Source: a virus. From it: a DNA stretch of 64,000 nt. Every line of letters starts with the position of its first letter. Within the stretch, counting starts at the first letter, position 1. The notes beneath the pieces are model-generated. The model had not been told where the DNA came from. It did no database searches and saw only the letters and a program-made list of their open reading frames with translations. A program made the translations under genes and the position numbers. This document shows positions 39,997 through 48,350 of the stretch, in pieces. Where the stretch lies: IMG/VR virus record IMGVR_UViG_3300034220_000029, positions 1-64,000 of that record; one strand, written 5' to 3'.

Positions 39997-40241
39997 GCCG
40001 CAGCCCTCCAGTCAGCGATGGCCTTCTGCCCTGCGTCGAAGTGGGCCTTGGCCTGCTCTTGGAATCCGAACAGGGCGGTGATGCGCGCCAGTTCCTGAAT
40101 GGCCTGCAGGAACACGACCTCGGGGCCATGCTCTGCCGGCAAGTCGCTGCTGTCGTGCTTCTGGCTCATCTGGTACTGGTCGTTGGACGCGTAGTCGATG
40201 ACATACCGTGTCCGCGTCAACTTGGGTTCAGCGCGGCTCAT
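39993..40241 (-). CDS. Hypothetical protein (82 aa)
   Basis: N-terminal polar segment, C-terminal helical EVVFLQAIQELARITALFGF. Coupled on both sides. No family is recognised. Confidence 0.58.
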   Translation of the reverse strand: MSRAEPKLTRTRYVIDYASNDQYQMSQKHDSSDLPAEHGPEVVFLQAIQELARITALFGFQEQAKAHFDAGQKAIADWRAAA

Positions 40242-40429
40242 TCCTTCATCCCTCCCAGAGCGAGGCCCAGCCAGATCAGGCCGAGGCCGATCCTGTTCAG
40301 GCCGTACCGCACCGGGGACGACAGCAGCAGCCAGCCGGTGAACCAGTAGCCGTCACACTTGATGCTGTGCTTCAAGGCCGGGTTGAACTCGCCCCAGAAG
40401 GTGCGCTTTGTTTTGATGGATTTAGGCAT
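40238..40429 (-). CDS. Small protein with hydrophobic C-terminus (63 aa)
   Basis: MPKSIKTKRTFWGEFNPALK then RIGLGLIWLGLALGGMKE, a short membrane-type segment at the end. Start at 40429 overlaps the preceding gene by 8 bases. Confidence 0.52.
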   Translation of the reverse strand: MPKSIKTKRTFWGEFNPALKHSIKCDGYWFTGWLLLSSPVRYGLNRIGLGLIWLGLALGGMKE

Positions 40430-40790
40430 CGTTGGCTTTCTTGGTGGTGTTGAGACGCTGGGCCTGCAGCTCAGCCTCCATGGCTGGGAACTCGTTGAAG
40501 CGCCGGCAGATTTCATCGATCGTTTCCCGCAGGTTCCATGCGTCGTCGCCAATGCCGAGCGTCTCGGGAATAACGGCGATGGTGGTCTCGGGCCGGTCGT
40601 GGTACGTGGTGAACAGCTGGCCCTCAGCCAACACCAATTTCTGGTGGTGGTCGGTGAAGCGATCAGCAGCAGGCTTGTAGATCAAGCGGAACGCCTCCAG
40701 AAACTGGGCATCGTCGGTGAAAAAGATGTTGCCGTCGCGGTGGACGATGCCACCTGCTGCGCGGATGGCGTCCTTGATCTCCTGGCTCAC
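40422..40790 (-). CDS. Hypothetical protein (122 aa)
   Basis: The domain IKDAIRAAGGIVHRDGNIFF is typical of small phage proteins; a helical C-terminus follows. ATGA coupling at 40787-40790. Function unknown. Confidence 0.6.
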   Translation of the reverse strand: MSQEIKDAIRAAGGIVHRDGNIFFTDDAQFLEAFRLIYKPAADRFTDHHQKLVLAEGQLFTTYHDRPETTIAVIPETLGIGDDAWNLRETIDEICRRFNEFPAMEAELQAQRLNTTKKANDA

Positions 40791-41032
40791 TCCGGCACCT
40801 CATCGGCGAAGCGCGAATAGACCACGCCGTGGGTATCGCCGTTGAGGGCGATCTCCCGCAGGCTGGGGAAGTAAGCGAAGGCGTCCGCCACCCACTGCGG
40901 CACGCCGCCGTCGTCACCAACAGGCTGCGGACCCGAGGCGTAGAAGTTGCCGCGAATCTCCAGCTTGGTGTGGCTGTGGGCGCCGTGGAACGTGGGCTTG
41001 GTGCTGCCCTTCATTGCGAACGAGAGGCTCAT
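40787..41032 (-). CDS. Hypothetical protein (81 aa)
   Basis: A compact domain with HTKLEIRGNFYASGPQPV and IALNGDTHGVVYSR. Coupled to both neighbours. No family is recognised. Confidence 0.58.
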   Translation of the reverse strand: MSLSFAMKGSTKPTFHGAHSHTKLEIRGNFYASGPQPVGDDGGVPQWVADAFAYFPSLREIALNGDTHGVVYSRFADEVPE

Positions 41033-41340
41033 GCTTTTTCTCCTGGTTTGAGCGCCGCGATCTGGGCAAGCAGCGCGGGGTCGGTCTTGAAGTTGGCGAT
41101 CGCGGACAGGTCCACGGTCGGGCTCAGGCTGTCCGGCAAATCACCGGCAGGCGCAGCGGCGTAGCCCCTGCCGGCTTCCTGCTCGCTGCGGATGTTCCAG
41201 GCGCGGGCGAACCCGGCCTCGAAAGTCCGGCGGTTGGCGATGGTGTCAAGCATCGGATGGCGCGCCGTGAAGTACGCCTCGGCCGCGTCGTTGCGGTGCG
41301 CCTCCATCAGTGCGTGGTCTCGCTCGAATCGGTCGCTCAT
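41029..41340 (-). CDS. Hypothetical protein (103 aa)
   Basis: Starts MSDRFERDHALMEAHRNDAA; contains RRTFEAGFARAWNIRSEQEA. The start overlaps the upstream stop (41337-41340). A longer frame upstream is not supported. Confidence 0.6.
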   Translation of the reverse strand: MSDRFERDHALMEAHRNDAAEAYFTARHPMLDTIANRRTFEAGFARAWNIRSEQEAGRGYAAAPAGDLPDSLSPTVDLSAIANFKTDPALLAQIAALKPGEKA

Positions 41341-42149
41341 GCGGGTTCTCCAGTGGAGTGCACGGTGCCTTTGAATTGCAGGCCCGGGCAGGGTTTCTTG
41401 TGCGAATAGTCGGTGCCGGTCTGAATCTCGCCGGAGCCGCCACACAGGTGGCAGGGTGTGCACTCGTCGGCGTCGTAGTCGAGGATGTCGGGCCTTGTGG
41501 TGGTCTCGCCGATGATGTGGCGCATGCGATCAGCCTCGTACCGAACCCGGTGCGGGTACTCGGAGCGGTCGATCGTGAAGCACTCCTCTTTGTCCGCGCT
41601 GTATAGCAGGGCTGTCCAGTTGTTCCGGCCGTTCGACTCGGGCATCTTCCCGTACCAGACCGAGAGGCCTCCGGCGATCAGTTCGGGATGACCGTCGAGC
41701 TCGCCGCGAATCTCCAACTCCTCCTTGACCGCCCCTTCCACGCTCTCGGTGATGTGGTCATCGATCACGGACATGATCACGGAGGGCAGAGTGTTAACCT
41801 TGCTGATCCGGCCGCCAGTGGCGTGGCACAGCACGATCGGGTAGGAGTGCAGGATCATGCTGAAGTCGCTCAGCTCCTTCTTCAGCAGATCGATGTCGAT
41901 CGTGCCGTCCTCCTTGAGGATCAGCTCGGACCAGAACTTCCAGGCATCCTCCACGCTCTCGATCGCGTCGACATCGCCGAGCCGCGGCAGCGCCGTCACG
42001 TCCGGCAGACCGTCAATCGTGGCACGCTGGATGCGGCGCACGATGTCGCGTAGGAATTTGCTCTCGGCCGGTGGGTAGCCGCTGAACGCTGTGGCGTGGC
42101 GGAGGTCGGTGGCGATGACGGCCAGTGTCTGTGCAGTTTCTTTTTTCAT
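41337..42149 (-). CDS. Hypothetical protein with DnaJ-like Cys cluster (270 aa)
   Basis: Most of the protein is helical and unassigned. Near the C-terminus CTPCHLCGGSGE and, after about 12 residues, KPCPG resemble half of a DnaJ zinc centre (CxxCxGxG). Leader AAAAAAGAAACTGC is poor. ATGA coupling upstream. Confidence 0.62.
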   Translation of the reverse strand: MKKETAQTLAVIATDLRHATAFSGYPPAESKFLRDIVRRIQRATIDGLPDVTALPRLGDVDAIESVEDAWKFWSELILKEDGTIDIDLLKKELSDFSMILHSYPIVLCHATGGRISKVNTLPSVIMSVIDDHITESVEGAVKEELEIRGELDGHPELIAGGLSVWYGKMPESNGRNNWTALLYSADKEECFTIDRSEYPHRVRYEADRMRHIIGETTTRPDILDYDADECTPCHLCGGSGEIQTGTDYSHKKPCPGLQFKGTVHSTGEPA

Positions 42150-42379
42150 TTTGGTTCCCGGGTTGTGTTGAGGACGGCTTTCTGGATCGCCTCAGCCGCG
42201 TCGATCCACTGGAGCTTTGCGCACAGCCCTGCCTGAGCCCATTCGGGCCCTTGAAGCGGGGCGACAACACCAGCGCGGTGGGCGCTGTAGCCGATCTCCG
42301 CGAGGCGTTGCCACTCGTCGACCTCAGCGTCGGTAGGGATGCCGGGGAGAGTGGCTGTCGGTATGGTTGGATTGGGCAT
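42146..42379 (-). CDS. Hypothetical protein (77 aa)
   Basis: A Pro/Thr-rich start, then DEWQRLAEIGYSAHRAGVV and GLCAKLQWIDAAEAIQKA. GGAGCTGAC precedes the ATG. No family is recognised. Confidence 0.58.
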   Translation of the reverse strand: MPNPTIPTATLPGIPTDAEVDEWQRLAEIGYSAHRAGVVAPLQGPEWAQAGLCAKLQWIDAAEAIQKAVLNTTREPK

Positions 42380-42390
42380 GTCAGCTCCAG

Positions 42391-42780
42391 TTAGGCGCGC
42401 ATCGTGCGCAGTTCGTCGTACAGGCGTTGGGAGGCTCCAGGGTCGCCGTCGTCAGCTTCTTCGACCTCGGCGGCCACGTACTCGTCAAGTCGACGCCAGA
42501 AGGCTCGGCGGTCGGGCAGTGGGCTGTCGGCCTGGCCCTTGGTGGTGATGGCCTCGACGCCGTTGGTAGGCACGTCAGCGGGGCGCCAGACGTGCCCACA
42601 GCCGTCGCACAGGTGCGAGCGGTGGGGTGGGTTGGTCCAGCGAGACTCAGGGCAGATGCACTGGTCGTCGAAGGTGCCGCCGCCGGGGGTCAGGCAGGAT
42701 CGTGTGTGCGGCTCCGGCGCGTCGATGTGCTGCCGGCCGCAGGCCGGGCAGTGCAGCACCATGTCGATCGGGGCGTTCAT
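42391..42780 (-). CDS. Zinc-ribbon phage protein (129 aa)
   Basis: Two Cys pairs (VLHCPACGRQHIDAPE; SHLCDGCGHVWRPADVPTNG) form a well-known phage zinc-ribbon pattern. Probably binds nucleic acid or a protein partner; function unknown. The start overlaps the upstream stop (42777-42780). An extended open frame upstream runs into the non-coding region and is rejected. Confidence 0.72.
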   Translation of the reverse strand: MNAPIDMVLHCPACGRQHIDAPEPHTRSCLTPGGGTFDDQCICPESRWTNPPHRSHLCDGCGHVWRPADVPTNGVEAITTKGQADSPLPDRRAFWRRLDEYVAAEVEEADDGDPGASQRLYDELRTMRA

Positions 42781-42992
42781 CCATTCCTCGCAAGCTTGCG
42801 CAGGGCGAGCATGTCGCGGCCACTCACGAGGACGTCGAAGTTGAGCTGGCGTCTGGCCGCGCGGCGCAGCTTGCGCAGGGCCGTGGTGCGCCCCATCAGA
42901 TGGCGCGGGCCGCCACCCCACCGGGCGTGAAGCCGCAGGTCGTACGTCAGGTTGATGACGACGTAGGGTTTGCGTTTGAGGCTTGAACTCAT
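42777..42992 (-). CDS. Small basic protein (71 aa)
   Basis: Very Arg-rich (GRTTALRKLRRAARRQ); likely nucleic-acid-binding. Preceded by TTTTAGGAGTCCAA and a leader hairpin. Confidence 0.6.
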   Translation of the reverse strand: MSSSLKRKPYVVINLTYDLRLHARWGGGPRHLMGRTTALRKLRRAARRQLNFDVLVSGRDMLALRKLARNG

Positions 42993-43040
42993 TTGGACTC
43001 CTAAAACAATAGCAACAAGGTGTTGCGGGTAAAGGGCTGG

Positions 43041-43092
43041 GCCCTCTCCAGTACATCCGGTGCACTGGGGAGGGCACCCCCGAAGGGGTGCC
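43041..43092 (-). ncRNA. Candidate structured RNA element
   Basis: GCCCTCTCCAGT (43041-43052) pairs with ACTGGGGAGGGC (43064-43075), 12 pairs with two G-U. GGCACCCC/GGGGTGCC (43073-43080, 43085-43092) closes a CGAA loop, which is UUCG on the minus strand. Neither stem is followed by a long U-run, so this may be a processed or stable RNA. Confidence 0.4.
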
Positions 43093-43343
43093 GTCTCTCA
43101 TTAGCTGGCTATCGCCGTTTCCAGGCCAGCGCTGGTTACCCAATCCCGCCTTCAGGGGTCGGCGACTGAGGTGAAAGCGAGGGGTGCGTTAAAGCCCAGT
43201 GGGTCAGGGCGCACCTTCCTCAGCAGCGGTGGGTTGGACGGTCGCGCCTCTCATCCCATCCCGGTCTACCGCTCAATGTCTCCCCGACCCTAAGTTCCGT
43301 TTAAATTTTGTGTGATGTTGTGCTCCTAAAACAATAGCTAGCA

Positions 43344-43380
43344 GCCCTTACTGGGCGGTGCGGTACCGCCCATTTCGGGC
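43344..43380 (-). promoter_or_regulatory. Three overlapping hairpins, mutually exclusive
   Basis: GCCC/GGGC (43344-43356), GGGCGGT/ACCGCCC (43353-43371) and GCCC/GGGC (43368-43380) each have five-base loops and share arms, so the middle stem competes with both outer stems. On the minus strand they precede TTTTAGGAG at 43322. The base after the expected spacing is ATC instead of ATG. Confidence 0.45.
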
Positions 43381-43730
43381 GAAAAAATCTACTCCAAATA
43401 CGGCGCTCTCTCGTGCACAGATCGCGCCGCATTCAGGCTAGGTTTTGCATCTCGCGGATGGAATTAACGTCTTCTGTTGACGGCCCTCGAAGGGCGGTTT
43501 GGCCGCTGATCGTGCTGGCCGTGACAGTGACCCCTCGGGGTATGCAGGGCTATGCAGTCAGCGCTCCTCACCCGGAACACAGGTGATCTGGAGCGGTTGG
43601 CTTTGACGGCGTGATGCAAGTTTGTCTGCTGCCGCGTGAGGTGGGTCAATATTTCATGTCGTTCTCCTTGTAAATGCCAAGCAGGCCGAAAGGGTTCCCA
43701 CTTGGATCACCCAGCCTGCTTTTTCTTCAA

Positions 43731-44123
43731 TCACTCCTCGTCGAAGTACGGCCCTCCCACTTGTCCGGGCAGCGTGTTGCTGCGCTGAACCACAGCCCAC
43801 TCAAGGCCTGTGGCGCCGGGCACCCGACGAATTTCAAACTCACCTTCAAGGAAGATGCTGCGGTAGTCCAGCAGCGCGTGCTCGGCGCGAGACTGGTCCC
43901 TGCCGAAGCGCTCAACCACGGTAAAGCCAGCCCGAAGGTTGACGGCCTCGCAGGTGAGCACGGTCATGGTCTTCTGGTCGATTTCCAGCCGCAGCACCAC
44001 GTTGCACGGGCCGTGCTTGATGCAGTCCTCTGCGTCAAGCTTGTGGTCGTGCAGCGAGGCCGTGATGACGTTGCTCAGATCGGTACCCAGCACGAGTCCC
44101 AGCCACTTGACGGACGGGCTCAT
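43731..44123 (-). CDS. Hypothetical protein (130 aa)
   Basis: MSPSVKWLGLVLGTDLSNVI, CNVVLRLEIDQKTMTVLTCE and LEGEFEIRRVPGATG suggest a beta-rich fold. Start overlaps the upstream stop (44120-44123). No family is recognised. Confidence 0.6.
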   Translation of the reverse strand: MSPSVKWLGLVLGTDLSNVITASLHDHKLDAEDCIKHGPCNVVLRLEIDQKTMTVLTCEAVNLRAGFTVVERFGRDQSRAEHALLDYRSIFLEGEFEIRRVPGATGLEWAVVQRSNTLPGQVGGPYFDEE

Positions 44124-45055
44124 GCGACCTCGGTCCTTGCGCTGACCACGGCGAGCGTCTCGACGTCGAGCTCGAGCCGCACCAGGTGCGTCCGCTTCGC
44201 GGAAGTGAGGCTGGCTTGATCGCGGTCGATGCGCAGGTCGCCCATGAGGACCTGCTCGCCGTCGCGGTGGGCAGCTGCAGCAATCCAGCGGACCGCTGTG
44301 GGCTTCATGCGGTACTCGAAGTCCGGGTCCTCCGGGCACGGTGTCGCAGCCGGCATCCATTCACGGTTCGGCCCCCTGCGGAACTCCAGGCGATGCTTCA
44401 GACCCCTGAGCTCGGCCAAGGTGATGACCTCCTTGTTCGCCCTGACGCGGGCCTCGTCTGCCGCCTTGATCTGGGCGACCCGTTTCGCAGCGGCCCGGCG
44501 GGCAATTTCAGCCCGGACGCCGACGATCGACAGGCCCCTGGGAGGTTGAGGGGACTGGACCTCGAACGCGCCCTCGGCGCAGAACGTGACGCCGTCGTTG
44601 ACGCCCATGACGTTGAGAGAGGCAGCCAGCTGCTCGTCAGTCGCGTCTATCAGGCCGATCGGCTCACGGGCAGACGCCGGGGTGTTATTGAGGCAGCCGA
44701 TGACGCCGCCGGAGAGGTCAGCGCCAATGACGCGCATCAGGTCGGTGATGATCGTCTCGAAGGAATCGGCGGGCCTGGCCGGGCCGAGGTCAGCGACGAT
44801 CCGGCTGCCATCCTTCTCGGCGTCGCCGGTGCTGTTGAAGCGACCGTCTGCGGAAAAGGACTGGTGTCTGTTAACCCAGGCCGGACTGCCGCCCTTGGGG
44901 CCAAACGCCACGAAGTCAGCGAGGATCGGGTATTCGTCGATCGAGCCGGTGGCGTCGTCATCGCCCATGGTGCGTGTCAGCGCTGTGACCCGCACAATAT
45001 CGCCGTTGGCGCAACGGTAAAAGTTACCAACGACTGGGTTGAATTTGAATGTCAA
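44120..45055 (-). CDS. Hypothetical protein (311 aa, TTG start)
   Basis: The TTG at 45055 lies six bases after CGGAG, matching the leader of related genes where ATG is used. The protein has a beta-rich N-terminus (GNFYRCANGDIVRV), a helical middle (RRAAAKRVAQIKAADEAR) and an LKHRLEFRRGPN block. No family is recognised. Confidence 0.62.
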   Translation of the reverse strand: MTFKFNPVVGNFYRCANGDIVRVTALTRTMGDDDATGSIDEYPILADFVAFGPKGGSPAWVNRHQSFSADGRFNSTGDAEKDGSRIVADLGPARPADSFETIITDLMRVIGADLSGGVIGCLNNTPASAREPIGLIDATDEQLAASLNVMGVNDGVTFCAEGAFEVQSPQPPRGLSIVGVRAEIARRAAAKRVAQIKAADEARVRANKEVITLAELRGLKHRLEFRRGPNREWMPAATPCPEDPDFEYRMKPTAVRWIAAAAHRDGEQVLMGDLRIDRDQASLTSAKRTHLVRLELDVETLAVVSARTEVA

Positions 45056-45073
45056 TTTGAACTCCGAAAATGT

Positions 45074-45086
45074 GAGCAATTCGCTC
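45074..45086 (-). promoter_or_regulatory. Leader hairpin (GAGC-GAATT-GCTC) before SD
   Basis: Four pairs and a five-base loop, then ACATTTTCGGAGTTCAAA and the TTG start. About 30 bases further upstream TATATT and the 9-mer GTTACAACT (45128-45136) mark a probable promoter region. Confidence 0.55.
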
Positions 45087-45161
45087 GGGTTTGCCTCTGA
45101 AGAAGCAAGTGAAATATACCTTTAGCGTTACAACTTGTTGCAGGTTTCCTTTGTGACTTAA

Positions 45162-45416
45162 TTACACCGGGCGGTGTGCTTCTTTATTGATAGCTGCCTG
45201 TGCCCGTGCGACAAGGGCTCCAGTGTCACCGCGGGTATATACCACCAGTGGTTTTTCAAACACAGTGGGCATTACCTGCGCGTAGATGGCGACGTTGTCG
45301 GGGCAGTCCTCATTGCCGTCGATCTCGAACGAGGCGAAGACCGGCGGGTCAAGCCGGCGCAGCGCCGTGCTGCGCAGCCAGGCCACGTCCTCACGGTCAT
45401 TGAGGAACTGGATCAT
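45162..45416 (-). CDS. Hypothetical protein (84 aa)
   Basis: MIQFLNDREDVAWLRSTALR, then FASFEIDGNEDCPDNVAIYA with the motif (45291-45303) encoding Cys-Pro-Asp-Asn-Val. ATGA coupling upstream. No family is recognised. Confidence 0.6.
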   Translation of the reverse strand: MIQFLNDREDVAWLRSTALRRLDPPVFASFEIDGNEDCPDNVAIYAQVMPTVFEKPLVVYTRGDTGALVARAQAAINKEAHRPV

Positions 45417-45676
45417 GCTGGCGCCCGCTTCTTGATGTAGTAGCCAAAGCCTGTCACCCAGGTGATGTCGAGTGGAATCTTGTGGTGCACTGCGTGCTCC
45501 ATCAGGACCCAAACCGTGCTGCCGGAGGAGGAGTGCGTCGAGTGCCCGAATTGCTCGAACAAATCGATCAGGGTGCGAGCTTGAGCCCGCGTCACCGTCC
45601 GAGAGACGAGACCAAATGCAGACGTTGTCGGGTTGAGTTTGATGCGGCCGTCCCCGCTGAACATGCCGTAGTCCAT
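45413..45676 (-). CDS. Hypothetical protein (87 aa)
   Basis: IKLNPTTSAFGLVSRTVTRA carries a motif variant (GACGTTGTCGGGTT, 45621) in the Pro-Thr-Thr frame. The C-terminus is beta-rich. The start overlaps the upstream stop as TGATG. Confidence 0.6.
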   Translation of the reverse strand: MDYGMFSGDGRIKLNPTTSAFGLVSRTVTRAQARTLIDLFEQFGHSTHSSSGSTVWVLMEHAVHHKIPLDITWVTGFGYYIKKRAPA

Positions 45677-46140
45677 CACATCTTCCCCAGCAGCTCGTCT
45701 TCGATGGCCTGGCGCCGGGCCTCCATCTCCTCCTCGATCCGGGTCCTCAGTACCTGCCGGGTCGACTCGTGGAACATGCTCGCCACCGACTGCACCACCA
45801 GTGGGTGCATCCACCACTCACCGGCGAAGGTGTAGGTGGAGCGCTTGGTGGTGCGCTCACCCCACAGGTTGTCCCCGTTCCAGACGGTGAGCTCAAGTAG
45901 CCCCGTGTCCTGCCGCAGGCACAGGTCGGTGCACTTGTCGTAGGTGCTGGTCGAGCTCTTTTCCTCGAAGGGGACGGGCGTCGCCCTGTAGTTGTCGTGG
46001 CTCTCGCCCTTGACAACCCTGAGCTGCCCGGTACGCACCGCTTCACGCAGCGGGCCCACCAACTTGTGGTTGTAGTCACTGCAGTGCACGTCGTGGCCCC
46101 AGAGCTCGAACTTGCGCTTGAGGGTGTTGACCTCGTTCAT
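45676..46140 (-). CDS. Hypothetical protein (154 aa)
   Basis: N-terminal MNEVNTLKRKFELWGHDVHC, central Thr/Ser-rich beta region, C-terminal coiled coil (RTRIEEEMEARRQAIEDEL). ATGA coupling upstream. No family is recognised. Confidence 0.6.
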   Translation of the reverse strand: MNEVNTLKRKFELWGHDVHCSDYNHKLVGPLREAVRTGQLRVVKGESHDNYRATPVPFEEKSSTSTYDKCTDLCLRQDTGLLELTVWNGDNLWGERTTKRSTYTFAGEWWMHPLVVQSVASMFHESTRQVLRTRIEEEMEARRQAIEDELLGKM

Positions 46141-46550
46141 GCTGGCGCTCCCGGTGGGTTGTAGATCAGGCCCCTCAACTCAGCGAGGGCTTGCATGCGC
46201 GCCTCGAAGCGGGTGAGGAAGTCTCCGCTGCCGGAGAAGCTGTCGTGGGCCCGCTGCATATCGCAGAGCAGGTCCAGCGCTGCGTTGCCTTCAATCCCCG
46301 CGGCCTTCAGTGCCGCCTCGAACCTGTTCCTGGTTAGGGACTCGGGGCGCAGGTGCATCCACACCGTCGTGCCGTCACCCTGCTCGTCGAAGACTGGGTC
46401 GTAGGCGTTGTCGGGGATGAGGCCGCCGACAATGCACTTGTCACCGTTCGGTGCCCGGTACATGCAGGCGCCGTCTTCGTCATGAGAGGCGCGGCCCTGC
46501 GTCCTGATGTGGTTCAGGCCTTCGTCGAAGATTTGCTGTAGCGTTTTCAT
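46137..46550 (-). CDS. Conserved phage protein (137 aa)
   Basis: LQQIFDEGLNHIRTQGRASH, CMYRAPNGDKCIVGGLIPDN and LDLLCDMQRAHD match a family common in phage accessory regions whose function is unknown. The motif (46407-46416) encodes Ile-Pro-Asp-Asn. Confidence 0.66.
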   Translation of the reverse strand: MKTLQQIFDEGLNHIRTQGRASHDEDGACMYRAPNGDKCIVGGLIPDNAYDPVFDEQGDGTTVWMHLRPESLTRNRFEAALKAAGIEGNAALDLLCDMQRAHDSFSGSGDFLTRFEARMQALAELRGLIYNPPGAPA

Positions 46551-47494
46551 TCCTCGTCCCCTATGGCTTTGCGAATCTCAACTGGCACATGGTCGCCGCG
46601 GTAAACGGCGTCGCAGACGGCTTCGGTCGTAGCGGCGACGCTCAGGCCCTCTGGGACCTTGACCTCGAAGCGGGTGACGCTGCTGCAGGCGTTGCCGGGA
46701 GCCTGCGAATCGATCGTGAAGCGCGTCTCAGCCTCTTCCTGAGTACGGAACCACATGACGTGCTCGTTGCGGGTCACGGGGCGCTCGATCACCACACCGT
46801 GCACCACCGAGGTCTTCTCCTTCGTGCCGGTGACGCGCTCGATGACCGAGTCGATACGCTCGGCAGACTTGTCGATGAAGGCACGCAGCTCGTCGAGCTT
46901 CTCGACAAGGTCGTTATGCTTGTTCACGCACATGGCGATGTAGTCAACCTGGTTGCGGTTGCGCGGCCCGACGGTCGACAAGATCGGCTCACCGTCGCCG
47001 TCCACCAAGGCCCATCCGTGGCCGGTCGTTCTGATATGCACCGGCAGTGCGAACGGCGCAGCATCGAGCTCGGCCACAGGCTCAAGCACCCGCGGCATCA
47101 GCTCGTCAAACGTGGTGGGCAGCACGCAGTAGCTGCTGTTGCCCCAACGCACAGCGCAATCGAAGTCAAGGCCTGCAGCGCGCTCGATGAACGCCCCCGC
47201 CGTCTCGTTGTTGTCTAGCGCCTTGAAGCGCTTGCTGTAGTTGGCCAGAACGATGGTCATGCCCTCGACACGCTGGGCCAGCCCGATCACGTCCGCAACG
47301 TATTTCTCGCGCGGTGTCGGCTCGGCAGACTCATCAACCACCAGCACGAGGTCGCTGCTTGAGAAGCAGTGCTGCAGGCCCGCCCTGTCTCGCACCCGCG
47401 CCCAGTTGGCGGAGATTTTCGTGTAGAGGATGTGGGTCACGTTCGATTCAAACTCGTCATCCACCGCTATCGAGTCAAAGCGTACGGTTTTCAT
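46547..47494 (-). CDS. Hypothetical protein (315 aa)
   Basis: A soluble mixed protein with VRFDSIAVDDEFESNVTHIL at the start and a helical centre (LVEKLDELRAFIDKSAERID). ATGA-type overlap on both sides. No family is recognised. Confidence 0.62.
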   Translation of the reverse strand: MKTVRFDSIAVDDEFESNVTHILYTKISANWARVRDRAGLQHCFSSSDLVLVVDESAEPTPREKYVADVIGLAQRVEGMTIVLANYSKRFKALDNNETAGAFIERAAGLDFDCAVRWGNSSYCVLPTTFDELMPRVLEPVAELDAAPFALPVHIRTTGHGWALVDGDGEPILSTVGPRNRNQVDYIAMCVNKHNDLVEKLDELRAFIDKSAERIDSVIERVTGTKEKTSVVHGVVIERPVTRNEHVMWFRTQEEAETRFTIDSQAPGNACSSVTRFEVKVPEGLSVAATTEAVCDAVYRGDHVPVEIRKAIGDEE

Positions 47495-47853
47495 GCTGGT
47501 GCCCTTTCGATGGCGGTGTCGAGCACCAGCAGCACGTCGGCGTGCTTGGTGTCTTGGTGGTCGTTGAACTGGGTCATCAGCCAGGAGGGTGCAAACGCGG
47601 TGCCGGTGTCGTGTTTCCGGGTAGGAAACAACTCAAGCAGGATCGGCGCGACAGCCTCACGCACCTCAAGGGCCCTGCCGAAGTGCCCTTGCGTCGCGAC
47701 GTCCACACCACCGAAGAAGCAATAGCAAACCGCGTCAGCCTCCAGGGACGACGTGGGCCCACCAAGCGCGTCCCGGCCGAAGGCGCCCTTGGTCCAGCGC
47801 TCCTTGTCAGCGAGGACCTCGCGTGTGGCGATCAGGTCAGATTTGAGTGTCAT
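47491..47853 (-). CDS. DUF6197-like protein (120 aa)
   Basis: ERWTKGAFGRDALGGPTSSL, DAVCYCFFGGVDVATQ and MTQFNDHQDTKHADVLLVLD fit a small family I recall as DUF6197, seen in phages and actinobacteria; function unknown. Confidence 0.58.
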   Translation of the reverse strand: MTLKSDLIATREVLADKERWTKGAFGRDALGGPTSSLEADAVCYCFFGGVDVATQGHFGRALEVREAVAPILLELFPTRKHDTGTAFAPSWLMTQFNDHQDTKHADVLLVLDTAIERAPA

Positions 47854-48242
47854 GCTGCCACCTCTTCCATCGTGACGGGCAGGGTGGCATTGACGGGGGT
47901 TTCAGCCGGCGCGTCCATGTCGATTTGAACCTCAGCCGCAAGGCGCAACGACCAGCCACCCTCGACAAGGGCATAGGCAAGCATCCGGCCGGTCGTGGCG
48001 TAGCGCTCACGCAGGGTGCGGGCCACCTTGTACAGGGGGCCGAACTCGACTCGTGCGGGGCCGTCGTGGCCGAGCATGAAAGACTCGATGGTGGCGCGCA
48101 AACGCTGTGACAATGGGCTGCGCTCCAGTACCAGACGGTGTCGGTGGTACGGGCCAGACCCAGGTAGGGCAATGGCCACCATCAAGGTAAAATCGCCATC
48201 CCCGGGGATGGGGGACGTGGCTGTCGCTCTGACTTCGTTCAT
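47850..48242 (-). CDS. Hypothetical protein (130 aa)
   Basis: Starts MNEVRATATSPIPGDGDFTL; beta-rich N-terminus, basic centre and acidic C-terminus. It has a leader hairpin and is probably first in a transcription unit. Confidence 0.58.
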   Translation of the reverse strand: MNEVRATATSPIPGDGDFTLMVAIALPGSGPYHRHRLVLERSPLSQRLRATIESFMLGHDGPARVEFGPLYKVARTLRERYATTGRMLAYALVEGGWSLRLAAEVQIDMDAPAETPVNATLPVTMEEVAA

Positions 48243-48261
48243 AGTCGGACTCCAAAAAGGT

Positions 48262-48297
48262 GCAACAAAGCGTTGCGGGGTGTGAGCGATTGTGCTC
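48262..48297 (-). promoter_or_regulatory. Two tandem leader hairpins before SD
   Basis: GCAAC-AAAGC-GTTGC (48262-48276; GCTTT loop on the minus strand) precedes CTTTTTGGAGTCCGACT and the ATG at 48242. GAGC/GCTC (48284-48297) with a six-base loop lies just upstream. Confidence 0.6.
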
Positions 48298-48350
48298 GGG
48301 TCTGTAGGACTGTGCTAACTATTTTTGTAGGACAGTCTTATTTTCGTGAA

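Larger units (their letters stand above)
43000..43730. other. Gene-poor structured region (~0.7 kb)
   Basis: No convincing gene is present. The block contains the leader hairpin GCAAC-AAGGT-GTTGC (43012-43026), a 12-pair stem at 43041-43075, a UUCG-type hairpin at 43073-43092, a second leader-like unit at 43322-43380 and further stems. CTCCTAAAACAATAGC occurs twice (around 43000 and 43323). Read leftward it could be a structured RNA or a decayed gene with its leader. Confidence 0.55.

Noticed and set aside
43464-43649. 61-codon frame starting TTG at 43649 behind AAGGAGAACGAC and a 3-codon ATG-AAA-TAT-TGA
   Set aside because: Composition is Arg/Pro/His-rich, unlike the neighbours, and the block holds strong RNA stems; coding not supported.
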